Below are positions 1 to 12,535 of a stretch of DNA of 64,000 nt, in pieces. The stretch comes from Antedon mediterranea (Eukaryota; Echinodermata; Crinoidea; Comatulida; Antedonidae). Under the pieces are notes generated by a model. That model ran no database searches. It saw nothing but the letters and a program-made list of their open reading frames with translations, and was not told the DNA's origin. Made by a program: the position numbers and the translations under genes. Where the stretch lies: the NCBI RefSeq assembly GCF_964355755.1, contig NC_092678.1:15286922-15350921 (forward strand). The letters are read 5' to 3'. Every line of letters starts with the position of its first letter. The first letter of the stretch is position 1.

Positions 1-641
1 ATTGATTTGCGATGAATGGAACATTCCAATCTCTGTTTCACAAGTGTCTATTCCCTCAGGCGTCGTAAAGGCAAGTACTGTATACTCATAACAGAAATTT
101 GATCCATTTTTTTTTTCAATCTGTGCTGCAGAGGTTGGATATAATTTTTTTTTTAAACGGATAATGAGCTAGCGTTTTCACTCGCCGTATATTATGTACA
201 AATCTTTATTATTGCAGTTAAACCACCCACATCATCACCCTTCCCTCACTGGCATTAGTAGCGTTGTGAAACCAGTAGAGGTTAGGCCTACGGTACATCA
301 CATGCCTTAAACGTAGAACATCTTTGGTGGGTAGAGTAGGAACCAACTTAAGTATGAATTGGCTCTAAGAAACAATTGAAAACCATATAGGCCTACTAAT
401 TAAGTTGAGTTATAATAAAGATAAATTAATATTTATTGACGATTAAATCGAATTTATGATTTTCCCCGAATAGAGGTGGTTTTCACAGATTGTTTTACAT
501 TATACAAACATATACACGTCGTAGTGATGTATCGTTACATGTACTGTACTATTTCAATCGACTAGGACGGTGATAGTTAAAACAAAGTATTACATTGCAA
601 TGTTTTACTGTGTTTAGTGGTATATTATTTGTAAAACATGA

Positions 642-915
642 AAACAATAATAATAATAATAATAACTGGTACTTGATATAGCGCATTATGCTGAAAATTT
701 AGAAAATTACAAATTAAAAAGGTGGGTTTTGAGGAGAGATTTGCAGACACTGGTGGAAGTAGCCTGACGAATTTCAATAGGCAACGCATTCCATAGAGAA
801 ACGGATGCCGAAGAAAATGAACGATTTCCATAAAACGTGGAAGGATGAAATATATGGGCAAGAAGAGACTCAGATCTAGATCTCAGAGACCGCTTAGGAA
901 CATAAGGTTGAATAA
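642..915 (-). mobile_element. LINE (CR1-like) 3'-end fragment
   Basis: On the minus strand a frame reads the C-terminal signature common to many LINE reverse-transcriptase ORFs: FSSASVSLWNALPIEIRQ, a short linker, then a KTHLF-like ending and a stop. A short 3' tail and an (ATT)n microsatellite follow at 642-665, as expected for the 3' end of a CR1-like retroposon. The fragment is 5'-truncated and only the last ~40 codons are recognisable. Bases 786-838 also occur inverted at 1111-1163, so a second small piece of the same element lies nearby. Confidence 0.65.
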
Positions 916-1648
916 GTTCAATTAATATTTCGTTACTAAATGGATAAAGAATATATTAAAAAAAATTTTGTTTTTGCACCCATCCTCTTCCCCATCCCTC
1001 AACCCTAATGTTACATACAAAACACAAATTAAGTTTGTTTAAATTTGACTTAAACAATTGGTCTCATTTTGTGACAAGTTTCTCTTTCGGAAGTAATTCC
1101 TAGGGTGCTAAGTTTTATGGAAATCGTTCATTTTCTTCGGCATCCGTTTCTCTATGGAATGCGTAATTTATATGATTACACCTATAACGTACTTATGATC
1201 TGAGCCGCAAACATATCTTATCCACTTTATTTTATATCATATTACAATTGATTGAGTTAGCCTATTTAGAATTACTTGCTGCAATAATTATTTAGTAGTA
1301 ATTAAACAAGATCCTACTATTATTGTTAGATTGGTATATTTTGCAATGAAATTATTAATTGATCTATGTTTTATGTAGACATAGTATTATAATATTGAAT
1401 TTAGAATCATGACAGAAAGCAATGTTGACATAAACCTGTATGTATAAACTACACGATTATGATTTCTTTTATCAGTAACATTGCAAAAATAAGGGAATGC
1501 ACGGATAATATTGATATAATTCATTCTACGTTCACAGCAAAACCTTTTATTTCAATTTCTTTGTGTAATATTTATCATTACCTAACTATAATCATTTGCT
1601 GCAATACACTGTATATGTATAAACTTCATGATTATAATTTCTCTATAG

Positions 1649-4600
1649 AACGGAAACACTCCGTTGCATGAATACATGCGTTCAAATAAACCTACCTTAG
1701 AAGTAATAGAGTATGTCATGAAGCAAGGTGCATCCGTAACAGCACTAAATAAGGTAATATGGGCTAGAGATAATGTATATGATTACACCTATAACGTACT
1801 TATGATCTACACCACAAATATATTTTTGCATCATGTTTAGTCGCGTGGACGCGACTCTATGCCTATAGTTCACTATGTCGGTCGGTCGGTCGGTCTGTCT
1901 GTCTGTCTGTCTGTCGGTCCCGTATCACTATGGGTTTTATCGCTTTTCTGAACTTTTTGAACTGTTTTGATGTAAAGAAAAGTTTTAAAGTATATTACTT
2001 TTTATATTTACTTTTTTTTATCCACTCAGTAACGAAATATTTTTTTAATGTTTTATAGGCCTATAAATAATATACCTCTAAATACAGTAAAACATTTGCG
2101 ATTTAATACTTTGTTTATTTTATTTATTTATTTATTATTTTATTTTTTTTAAATATTCATTGTACTCTAATTTTCTCCGAGAGATTCCTAATTATATTAG
2201 AGAACATTCTTTATTTAGTTTAGTTAAAACTGTCACTGTCATAATCGATTGAAATATTAAAGTACATGTCACGATACACCACTACGACGTTTATATTTTT
2301 GGTAATTATTAATTAATACAAACGTTGAGAAAGAACTGTCAGTATAAAGTGTATTTTGTATATAATAATGTGTTTATATAATTATCTAACAGTAGAGCCT
2401 ATCCACAATCTCAGTAATAAAGTTTAATTGTATATATTTTTATATTACATCTAACAGTACGAACATTCACAGTAAGAAATGTTCCATTCAAATGAGGACC
2501 AAAAATAGTTAATAGTATTTACAGTATTGTCAAAGTATTGCAAGTTTATTCTCAAAGGGCCCATATATTTACCTACCGTATGTGTTAAACCAAGGGCTCA
2601 TAAATTTACCTACTTGTGTTAAACCAAACTCTGGCAGACTGAGAGATTGGGATGTTCCATTCATCGCAAATCAATACATTTGTACAATCGTATATTAAAT
2701 CTATCAAAATAGTATTTTTTTAAGAAAATCGGCCTGTCTTCAACATTATGATGGTGTACTCTAGCTGTTCAACCGGTTTTCAGCTATTAAAAACAATTAT
2801 CGTAGGAGGAGGTCAAAGGTCAAATGTAAAAAAAGTCAGTGACCCCAACAAGTAACTCGTATATATACAGGCCTTGCGTCATGAGACAGTGAATTACTCC
2901 CGTATGGGATACAAGCCACGTTTTCAAAGGGTTAAGTGTCTATTAATTCTAAAAAGCAGCAATTTTAAATACACATTTGCAGAGTCATCGCAAATAATAT
3001 TAGTGCTCACTGTAAAATGAATGTTTGAAAATCTTTGCAGTCAAAACATTTTAAATCACGTTAATATAATTAATATACCGTACATCTGTACATTATCTTT
3101 GTTTTGTTTTGTTTGTGTAAAAATATTAAAATAATAGACGTTTATTGTGTTATTGATTAATATTATGTCAGTTATTTTCCGTCCTCATGTCTGGTATAGG
3201 AAAATATTACTGCATTTCATGGTCGTCTGGTAAATTGTAGTGTTTTGTAAAAGCTTCTAAAGTATGTTATCATTTCCGTCTGGTTAACAGCGACTTAGTT
3301 GAATCTGGTTGAATATTCTTGCAGTCTCCCGTTGTTCTCAGTTAAATGTCTTGATTTGTGGTGGTAAGAATGTTTCGTAGTTTGTCTTTAAGATGAATAG
3401 TATATGTTTTCTGGTGGCAAAATTAAAAAGAAGTAAATATGATTCAAACTTCATCCTTATTGTTTGTACCTCCTTATATACAATAGCTTACATTCTTTGC
3501 AAATAAATTATATAAAACAAACAATTAAAAATCAACCAAAAAAATAACAAAACACAATGTAAGCATAATGTACTTTACAATATTTCATATAATACACCTA
3601 CCGGGAGCTAATGAAATTACCAGCCAGATAGGCCTATCATATCGAAGAGTCGCTTATATTCGGGAAACTTTGATTTTTCAATCTGGACCGCAAATTCAGT
3701 TCACAACGTTACCGGTTCCCATTTCCTTATAAATGATCAAACTATCAAGTTATACAAACATTTTCAGAATTACTTACTGCATTTTACCAAGCCTAATAAT
3801 GGATTATGGGTATTCATTTGTTTCAGTTGTTACATTATTTAGTGAGGGCGTGTGGCGCTGTTTGTTGGACGATCGACTACTGATCGTTAGACCGAGGTTC
3901 GAATCCAACTCTCGCCGCATTGCTTGTATCCTTAGGCAAGATACTTTACTTACGTTTGCCTCTCTCCACCCAGGTGTATAATTGGGAACTGATTACTATC
4001 TGCATCTATGAGAGTATGTTTCCATAGGTGTTTGATCAGGAAATGAATGGGGTTATAATGTTCAGCGCATTGATAGCTTGCTTATGCGCTATATAAGAAT
4101 GAACTATTATTATATAACAGTATTTCATTATTTATTCGGTCAATTTCAATATAAATACATACAAAAAAAGGTAAACCAAAGTGAACTTAGTCACTGTAGC
4201 GGAGCCGGTTGACCCAATCCCAAAGTTATTTATTAAAGTTATAAATATAAGACTCATTTTATTTTTCTAAATCTCTAAAAACTCCACAGCCAAAACATCT
4301 GCCGCGGCGTTCTCTTGGTTTTGTTCTTTAAATAGAGTTCCAATTGCTTACTTATAACACTAACCAGAATACCGATATAATGCCATATAATATTTTTTTA
4401 GAATTGTAATAAAAAAAACATAATTTCATCCAGGTACCGGTATTACAAATAATATCAATGTCAAACAATCAGAAAATACATCAATACATTAAAAAGATGG
4501 TTTCATTGAGCTCGGTGAATGTTTTAATCCCATTTACAGTACGTACATCATAGATGCACATAATCATAACTATTGACGTTATATGGTGTGAGTCATAATG

Positions 4601-6200
4601 AATGTTCAAATCGAGAAGCCCCTAATTATAATGAAGTTACAAATAAAATAGGCAAATGATAGCTAAATCAAAACGATAAAGTAAAACAACCAGAAAAAAT
4701 TTGCGAAGTACAAGTGAGAGTAATTGGAGAGAAGTAAGAATATACTGTAAGTTAAGCATGAGCTGCCTGAGTGGATTGGAATAAAGTAATAGTATAGAAA
4801 ACAATTACGATAGCTTGGTATAATATAAACAGTAATATCATTAATGGATGCAATCGTGTAATAAAAGTAAAATATTTATTACCAACGGATTAACTTGAGC
4901 TTTCTTAATTTCCTGTTCAATATTTACATTTATAACTATCATTGTTTAGGTTATTGCTATAAAAATGTTATATTATTCATATTTACTAATTTCAATTCCA
5001 TATTATAGGCTTCTAGAATTGGCACTGAGTGTGGAATTTCCGAAGAAGCGATCATCGTTGCCATAACGTATATGAATGACATTGGAAAGATTATGTATTC
5101 CAATAAAGACGAGAAATTAAGGAACACAGTAATAACTAATCTTCACACGATGATTCAGATGCTGACAACTGTGATCACAGTATTTCCACCAGCTATTAAA
5201 GAGGTATGTTAGACAATTATATTAATACTAGAAATGCGATTAGATTAATTATGAACAGAAATATCCTCAAATAAAAATGTTAAGCGGGGGATCCAGTCTA
5301 CTTAAAGATAGAGGGAGAGTGGTTTCAATCCGTGCCGAACAATAGCCTGTTTTGATCCATTGTAAAAGAGGGCAATTCTGTCAATTAATTTATTATGGTA
5401 AATTTTACAAATGAACATTTAGCGTGCGAATCTGTTCTATCATTTGTATCTGAAACATATGGCATGAAAGTAGAAAAGTGAAACTATCTAGGCTACACTA
5501 TATTGGTCTTTTGTACAATCCCGGTCTTTCGTTAAAAATTAATGAAGTGATCAGTATTACTGCGATTTGAAGTGAAAATGCTCTTTAAAATTGTTACTTT
5601 TATTTGAATACAGATGGAAATGAAAAGGCGATGGAAAAGACTTAAAGATGAAGGTATTCTTGAGGAAAAGGTGTTGCGTTATTTATGGCAAAATCAAGAC
5701 GAAGGTAATTTTGAAATCTTTGTAGAAGTGATGAGGGTGTTCCGGTTACTTTTTGAGAAAAAAACGGTATGTACGAAGCTTATTTATTACATTAATTATT
5801 GATTAAATCATTTAAAAATTCTGGCTTAAACACTCTGAAATATTTTATCCTTTTATCAAACACTGTTTATAATAACAGAAAGAAGAAGGTAACCGTGAAT
5901 TCTTGGTGCCATGTCGGATGACAGTTGATAATGAGACTAGCCTACAAGTGACAAAAGATGACAGGCAAAGGGTATCAATTTATCTTACCCCGACAGACTT
6001 TCTTCCTGATGCGGTGTACCACACTTTGGTTGTTGCATTTCTTGAATTGGTGACTGAAACTGGTAGTGTTGATCAAAATGTGTTCCGGAATCGTAGTGAT
6101 TTTGAATTTAAAGATCACACAGTCAGTCTAGGTGCCGTAGAAATAAATCGTAAAAAGGAAAAGCCACATGCATTAAAGGTATGAAAGTATTTACTATGTT

Positions 6201-6236
<36 letters not shown>

Positions 6237-9200
6237 TTTATTTTTATTTATTTATTTATTTATTTCATACTCATCCAACAGCGAGTAACCCGCCAATTAC
6301 AGGATGGATAAACTATTTAAAATTTCACAAGACAAACATATACACAAGATGCGCTACATAAACAAAGACTTATTATTAAGTCTTTGGGAGTGGAGTTGTA
6401 AATTGTCATCCTTTACGTTTCCTGATACTACCTCCACCAGGTTTTCACCCCTGTATGTGTGTGTTTGAAATGCGTAGAGACCACAGTTGTATCCGAATGT
6501 CACCTTTGACACAATGATCTATGACCCAACAACTCGGTTCGGTATTGACGGGGTAGAATCAAAGATAAAGGTCACAATACATGCTTTCACCGGCAGCTCT
6601 AAAACACATTTTATAATAATGTACAGTATTAAAAAAAGTCCAATTTAATATCCATATCTAAACTCCAGTAAATACAAATTATCAAACAATGTATAAACAT
6701 TTAGTAAAACCATTATTAAAAAAAGAACACCTTAATTAACTACTGGAAATGGGTATTCTGTTTTACAAATCTAACTAATTTGAAATTGAAACTCCTATAG
6801 CTTGAAATATATCGTCGGACAATCGATCGATATAACACAGAAACTGATGGAACCAAACCAAAGGTAATATCTGAACGACGACAACTGAAACCCGATGTCT
6901 GCTTTGAGGTATTCAATATAATGATATAACACTGTAAAATAAATTTACTTTTCACATTATACTGTACCTGTAATAATATATTTAAATAAATACAATATGG
7001 CACTTCCCTGTTGTAGGTACTAAACTACTTAAAGGACCAACTTGAAACTGTCTGCAACATATACGAGGGCAGTGGTTACAATCTACGTGTGGTATGCGAT
7101 GCATGTAATCCAAAGAATCATCACTTAGTTGATCTTGAAAAGTGTTTGAGGAATGATTCGGTTCCATGTGGACGTCATTCTGCAATGAGTACTGCTCATA
7201 TCAAACGCCTTTTTTTGAAAGGTAAGTTGTTTCTTCTTCTTCAAGCTTATCAGTGTTATTTCATCGTATTTAAATGTTCATCAACATTAATAATTATTAT
7301 AAAAAAACAAACACATTATTCTACGAAACAATACTCTTTTTAGATTTGATTCCATACCGTATCCAACCAAGTCCTAACAGAAACGTTAGGAAACATTGCA
7401 GATTTACCAGTATTAGCATTGTGTATTCAATTTGTATCTAGTTTGTGATTTTTAGTCGCGTGGAAGCGACTCTATAGTTCACTATGTCGGTCGGTTGGTC
7501 GGTCTGTCGGTCTGTCGGTCTGTCTGTTGGTCCGGTATCACTATGCGTTTTATCGCTTTCTGACCTTATCTTGATATCAGTTTAATCTAGCTAGCTAAGT
7601 CAATTTGTCACAGTATATTCCTTATGGCCAGGAATCGATGTGGTTATGTTTTCACGGTGCGCAATCAAAAATTACGCGGTCTACACACGATTTAACGAAA
7701 TCACGTTTGTAATCATATCTTCACAACCATGAATCACAATTAAATAAAATTTGGTAGTCATAAATTTCAGGGCATAAATTATCATATGGCAATACAATTA
7801 CGTGCGTAGCGCATGTAACGCATGCGTACGCGCGCTTAAAATTTTCAAAATTTATTTTCGATGAAATAAGAGTACGTTTCAGGCAATTTTAAGCGTTTAC
7901 AAAATTGCCATGAGTGCGCATATTTTTGCGCGCACTGCACGTTAAATGTTATTGCGCACTCTTTTTGCCCGATTTCTTTTTTCTTGACTTACTTTTCAAC
8001 TCGAAATTACGTTATACGAGCACGTCAAAAGTGACAGGCTACGCACGTGTAAATTAAAAAAATATAATTGTTTTAAAACATTTCAACATTTTTAAACATG
8101 TTCAGTAATTTCGGTCAGTTGGTAGGTTGGTCGGTCGGTCGGTCGGTAAACACTAAGCACGCGACTGCAGCCATCTGTATGGCCTTGTTTTAAATCGTTT
8201 AAGTTAATTAATAATACAAACGATATATGATTTTTGTAATTGGTTTGATGGATATACTGAAACTTGTATAGATATTGTATTACTGTTTCGTTTTATATTC
8301 TTGTATTGATAATATTTAAGTGTGTATCAAGTTGTTTTGTTATGTAATGCAATTGTTCTTATACTTTATGCATTCAATAATCCACTAACATTAAACAACT
8401 TTTTTTAAGAATCGGAGCCAGAAGCAGATCAGGCGAAGCAGCTAGTTCCCGAGACAAAGCCAAAGTCAACGCTAAGCTTGGTACCTAGGGAAAATGAAGA
8501 ACATGAGCCAGTGCTAGAGGTAGTACAAGTACGTGTCATCACCAGGACGTCAAGGTAACTATAATAGTAATTGTTATGACTAGCAGAAATTATACATACA
8601 CTTTTGAAAGCACACCTTATTGGTGTAATATAGGCATAATGTGTGAGGATTCTAATCGCTTGGTTGATTGAAATATCACAGTTGTCTATTCAGTAATACG
8701 ATATGGCTGTAGATGTGCTTCTGAGGAAGTGTCGTGTCTGAGCTCTTCTGAAACTTGGGCCATATCGGCTTCTGTTCATTAGCATTACTTAATCTCTGCG
8801 CTTAACTATTGGTTCTAAGTTTATCCAGGTACTTTTGGAGGGAGTGATCGATGGTATCTGGGGGTTACAATGACGAATTTGCCCTGTGAAATGCTTAAAA
8901 AGAGACGATCTCTATTAGTTTTACAATAGCAAAGTTCATCAGATAAACTTGTTTCTTTGGGAAACTAATTAAGTCTACAATGATCATTAAAATATCTGGT
9001 CAATTTCTTCACTGGACGAGAAAACATAATGTCTATGTTTTTTCTTAAAACAAATGACAATAAATGATACTTGACTTGACACTGCCAGCAGGCAAAGAGA
9101 GGAGATTTTAAAACTTAAAATGATATACTGTTTACAACTTTACAATCTCAAACTATTGGCACTGGCTAAGAGATGGAAGAAAGCCCAAACAGACAAACCA

Positions 9201-12200
9201 AAGAATGAAGAAGAAGATGAAGACGACCAATGAATCATCAAACATATCATAATGTTCACAAATAAATGCGAATTAATATACACCAAAATAAAATACTTTG
9301 TTTATGAATCAGAGTCAGAAGCTAACGAGGCGAATCAGCTAGTGCCAGTTACAGAGACAAAGGCAGAATCAGAGCCAGGCTCAGTACCTCGGACATACAT
9401 TAATGTAGCCATTTTGTTTTATTTGGAGTACTATGTACCATTATAATGATGAAAGCAGAAATATTTGTAAATGGATGTTTATGATTTTGTTATGGCAGTA
9501 AGCCAAACTATATTTCTTTTGATAACTGAGATAACAATTCAAATTGAATTTCTGATAATAAGAAGGTACAATTATTACATATAAAACTTTGTTTTTGCAG
9601 AAAACCAAAAAGTAAATAAAATGACAGACTTGAATGAGCATTTCAAAGACTTAAAAGCTAATCTTAGTAAACATTATGCTGGTGATCACTATCGTTTGGT
9701 AAAACTATGCTTATACGATCACTTGCCCTTGGGAGACTTTGAAGGGCGTGGCTTAACAGCACACAATTTGTTTAATAAACTCCAGGCAAAAGGTTATATC
9801 GAACCTTCTAATGTCAAGTTACTCATGGAGATCGCAAAACTGACAGAATTTAAGGTTGCTGAAATTCTTGTACTAGAGTATGTTAAGGATAACAATATTA
9901 AACAAACTCAAATTAATATAAAACCAATGTCGCCATATCGAAAACGGTTGTTTGATGCTTTACAACAAGTTGAAGGAGACAGTTTATCAAATGTTATTGC
10001 TTACTACAACCTTGAACATTTTGGATTAAAAAATATCTGGGATGTAGTTTTCAAATTAGAGAGTAACGAAGAATTGAAAGATGAACCAGGCAAAATAGAG
10101 AAATTTGCAAGTCTTCTTAATGAACGTGCTAAGAAGCTACTACTTGATAGAGGTAATATAATTAATATATTCGTTCACTTACAAGTACCAATCATTTTCA
10201 ATAATTGGGATAAACATTATGCTAAAATGTGTATTCTAGTACAATTTCAACAAGTCTTTTTTACCAGCGAAGCTCGTTTGATAAGGCGCTGACATTAGTA
10301 TTATTTAGTCAAGTTAGGATACCTAAAATTGTGGTTTCAGATCATTATGATAATCATAATGTAACACAAAGAATCTGGAATTTATAATTTGTTTGGAAAT
10401 ATGAGGCATCCAGTTCAAATCAAAGTATATCATATTTATTATGGTTTTGGTTATGGATTAAGTGAATATTAATTAAAAGTTTCAACTATCTTAGCCTAAT
10501 TATTCACTGTCACACAGAACAAGAACAATTGTGATACGTATGTTGTTTACAACATTGCGTACAAATAATGAACACAATTTGATCACTTTTAGGAAATTGC
10601 GACGAAAGCGAAGGCGCACCACTGAGTCGCCCAAGTGAAGGTAAATAACCAATAGATAAAGATAATAATATATTAGGTATTGTCATGATGTGTTTAAATA
10701 TATTTTGTTATTTTGACACAGTCTATTTTAAGTCAATACTAACTAAATACATAATCTATGAATATTCTTCTCTCTTTTAAGAAACTATTCAATAATGTTT
10801 GATAAAAAAAAAGTTGTCTTAAATTAAAACATTTAAGGATTTTGGTTCTTAATTAGAAAATAGGTAAAAAGTTGACTTCATACTGTGACCAGACGACGGA
10901 GGGTTTTAAAACCTAAAATGACATACTTTTTTAAAACGTTACAATGTATCGTAATGTTAACAAATGCGAATTAATAAACATCAAATAAAATATTGTTTTA
11001 TGAATCAGAGTCAGGAGCTAACCAGGCGAATCAGCTATTGCCGGTTACAGAGACAAAGCCAAAGTCAAAGCCAGACTCAGTACCTCGGGCAAATGAAGAC
11101 CATGAGCCAATGCCAGGGGTAGCACCAGTACATGTGCCATCTACAGGACATCAATGTAACTATAATAGTATTATTTATGACTAATAATAATAGTAATATG
11201 TATCACTAGCAGAAGATTTAAATATTCTTTTGCAAACATACCTTTATAGTTTGTAAACCAATATGTTATTTCTTTCTATTTCTTTCTTTTTTGTTGCATT
11301 TTGTTAACAATCGCATTTTTTTCACTTTAGTGTTTTACATTTTTAATTAAAAATTGTTTGTTTAAATTTATAAAATAACATAACCTTTTATTTTCCACAA
11401 TTCAATAACTAAGGTAACAATACTTCCCAAAGAATATTAACTCTAATTGGCTTTGTCTGCTAGTAATTACAACAGACCTACAATCTAGATGTTTTTGATG
11501 ACCATATGTTTTATAATAATATATAATAAAGTGGTTTTTTTTACGTTTGAGTTAATTTTACTATTGGGGCTCTATACGTTTTAAAGATTATTTCGTTTTA
11601 AAAAAGCGATAATTTATAGCGTTTTTTTGTGTTAATTTTTACGTTTTGCGCGCGTTTATTTTACAAGTTGCGTTGCGGCACTACATAATACTCTCACCTT
11701 ATAAATATAAATATTGTTTTATTAATGGGTCTCTACATGTTTTAATGCTTATTTTGTAAGAAAAATGTTTTACGAATTGAGTTATTATGTTAGTGTGTTT
11801 TTTTCATATTTTTACTTTTGGATTGATTTTACGATTTATAAATATGTATTGTTTATGTGATATTGAATTTTGACAATGTGAATTGTATTTGTTAAAGGTG
11901 TTGTTGGAGCATCAAGTTCATATCCAGGTATGTTATATTTGTGTTGGTAATGTTTTAGATTAAGTGGTTATTAATTAAAATGCACAAGTAACCTCACTGT
12001 CGCCCATGGATAGAACAGAGAACTGGAAATGGGCGTGTTTTTTACGAATAACAATTGATAACATTCTGTGCCATGTTTAATAAATTCATATAAAGTAACA
12101 TCTCATCGTGATACTTTTAGGCAATAGTGACGAAAATGAAGGCGCATCATCGAGTCACCGATTTCATCCAAGTGAAGGTAACTTACTAGTAGACCAAGAC

Positions 12201-12535
12201 TACAATGCAATAACTATGGTCATGATAATGAATAACACGTTGACAAATAATTGTTAATAATCATGACACTGTTACTCATAAAGTTAGAGTCCTATACACT
12301 TATGCAAAATAATATAATGTTCACTATAAAGTGTACATTATGAGTGTACAATATGATATACAAATTGGTGTTTCATTACTTAATTATATAAGCATAATCT
12401 TAAAGCAAGTGACAACAGTGATTATATTCATGTTAACCATTCTACTGTATTGATTACATAATAATATTGTAAACATTGTTTTTATTTAACCATGTAGATC
12501 TTTCGGACGATGAGTTTAAACAGTTCATTACATAG
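1649..12535 (+). CDS. COR-domain / tandem death-effector-domain protein (5' end missing)
   Basis: Proposed exons: 1649-1753, 5009-5203, 5614-5766, 5879-6178, 7017-7221, 9601-10152, 10593-10640, 11009-11155, 11898-11927, 12121-12177, 12498-12535 (TAG). All have AG/GT borders and compatible phases, giving 609 codons plus stop; the start lies upstream of the window. The first exon is one ankyrin repeat (NGNTPLHEYM). The next four resemble the COR region and its C-terminal tail in invertebrate ROCO/NLR-like proteins (YMNDIGKIMY; LKDEGILEEKVLRYLW; FLPDAVYH; a Cys-rich VCDACNP; VPCGRH). Exon 9601-10152 encodes two death-fold domains, the first clearly DED-like. Small acidic Ser/Pro linkers follow. 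No Roc GTPase exon was found between the ankyrin and COR exons, so that join is uncertain. DED proteins signal in apoptosis and innate immunity; that role here is inferred. The last exons belong to a duplicated module, and the real 3' end may differ. Confidence 0.6.
1837..1960 (+). repeat. MITE family A, left-end fragment
   Basis: Begins TTTAGTCGCGTGGACGCGAC, followed by a GTCGGTCGG / GTCTGTCTG run and GGTCCCGTATCACTATG. It matches the left end of the longer copy at 7453-8189, including sequence beyond the simple repeat that the short copies lack. The right end is missing. Confidence 0.6.
2675..3844. other. Non-coding stretch between repeats
   Basis: AT-rich sequence with no exon-like open frame flanked by splice signals. 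It lies in the long intron proposed between the ankyrin exon and the first COR exon. Apart from short poly-A/T runs I see no recognisable element. Confidence 0.5.
3845..4118 (+). mobile_element. tRNA-derived SINE
   Basis: The head (about 3847-3915) resembles a tRNA gene: an A-box-like TGGCGCTGTTTGTTGGA, an [17 protein letters not shown] CGATC...GATCG hairpin, and a clear B box GGTTCGAATCC. A ~200-bp body follows and ends in GCGCTATATAAGAATGAAC and an ATT-rich tail. The same 3' end recurs at about 63230-63289, and a related tail ends the LINE fragment at 642-690, suggesting this SINE uses the 3' tail of that LINE. The rest of the interval to the exon at 5009 holds no recognisable feature. Confidence 0.7.
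6204..6600 (-). repeat. TA microsatellite and TTTA run heading a possible reverse-oriented retroposon
   Basis: A (TA)n run at about 6204-6232 is followed by (TTTA)n and then ~330 bp of higher-complexity non-coding sequence with CT-rich and TGTG-rich segments. A TTTA-rich left edge would be the tail of a retroposon lying on the minus strand. No coding similarity or tRNA box was recognised, so the class is unknown. It lies in the intron between exons 5879-6178 and 7017-7221. Confidence 0.3.
7453..8189 (+). mobile_element. MITE family A, longest copy
   Basis: Starts TAGTCGCGTGGAAGCGAC, a small hairpin, then a GTCGGT-rich run. It ends with a second GGTCGG run, AAACACTAAGCACGCGACTGC and CCATCTGTATGGCCTTG. 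The ~740-bp body has no long open frame. Five ~100-130-bp copies elsewhere keep only the two ends and look like internal-deletion derivatives. AGTCGCGT near one end and ACGCGACT near the other form the short terminal inverted repeat. It lies in an intron of the COR/DED gene. Confidence 0.6.
8410..8554 (+). other. Linker exon, copy 1 (out of frame with neighbours)
   Basis: An AG/GT-bounded open segment encodes a Glu/Pro-rich linker (SEPEADQAKQLVPETKPKS). It is a diverged copy of the exon at 11009-11155. Near its 3' end it is two nucleotides shorter than that copy, so it leaves phase 2 whereas the following DED exon needs phase 1. Including it would shift the frame. It is either a decaying exon, skipped, or joined to an unseen partner. 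Confidence 0.5.
9090..9394 (+). repeat. Duplicated segment with linker exon copy 2
   Basis: This stretch is a diverged direct copy of about 10885-11170, including intronic flank (the GCGAATTAATA region) and the linker exon that starts at 9313 (ESEANEANQLVPVTETK). After PRT at about 9394 similarity stops and no matching donor is present, so this copy looks truncated. Confidence 0.55.
10885..11170 (+). repeat. Duplicated segment with linker exon copy 3
   Basis: Direct repeat partner of 9090-9394. Its exon 11009-11155 is intact, with a phase-1 acceptor and a phase-1 donor (CAAT|GTAACT), and fits the gene model. It begins the second, younger or more diverged module (linker, small exon, decayed DED exon). 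Confidence 0.55.

Larger units (their letters stand above)
1..2674. repeat. Long inverted-repeat element enclosing an ankyrin exon
   Basis: The first 35 bases are, with one mismatch, the reverse complement of 2640-2674. A second pair of matching blocks lies inside: about 485-640 plus 915-952 on the left against about 2010-2300 on the right, all inverted. The left arm is interrupted by a LINE fragment (about 642-915). The centre holds an ankyrin-repeat exon (1649-1753) flanked by an exact 32-bp direct repeat (1170-1201 and 1777-1808). This looks like a degraded element with long terminal inverted repeats. The left arm begins at the window edge, so the true end and any target duplication cannot be seen. 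No transposase was found. Confidence 0.6.

Noticed and set aside
3847-3920. Functional tRNA gene
   Set aside because: The acceptor stem does not close and a SINE body and tail follow; it is a SINE head.
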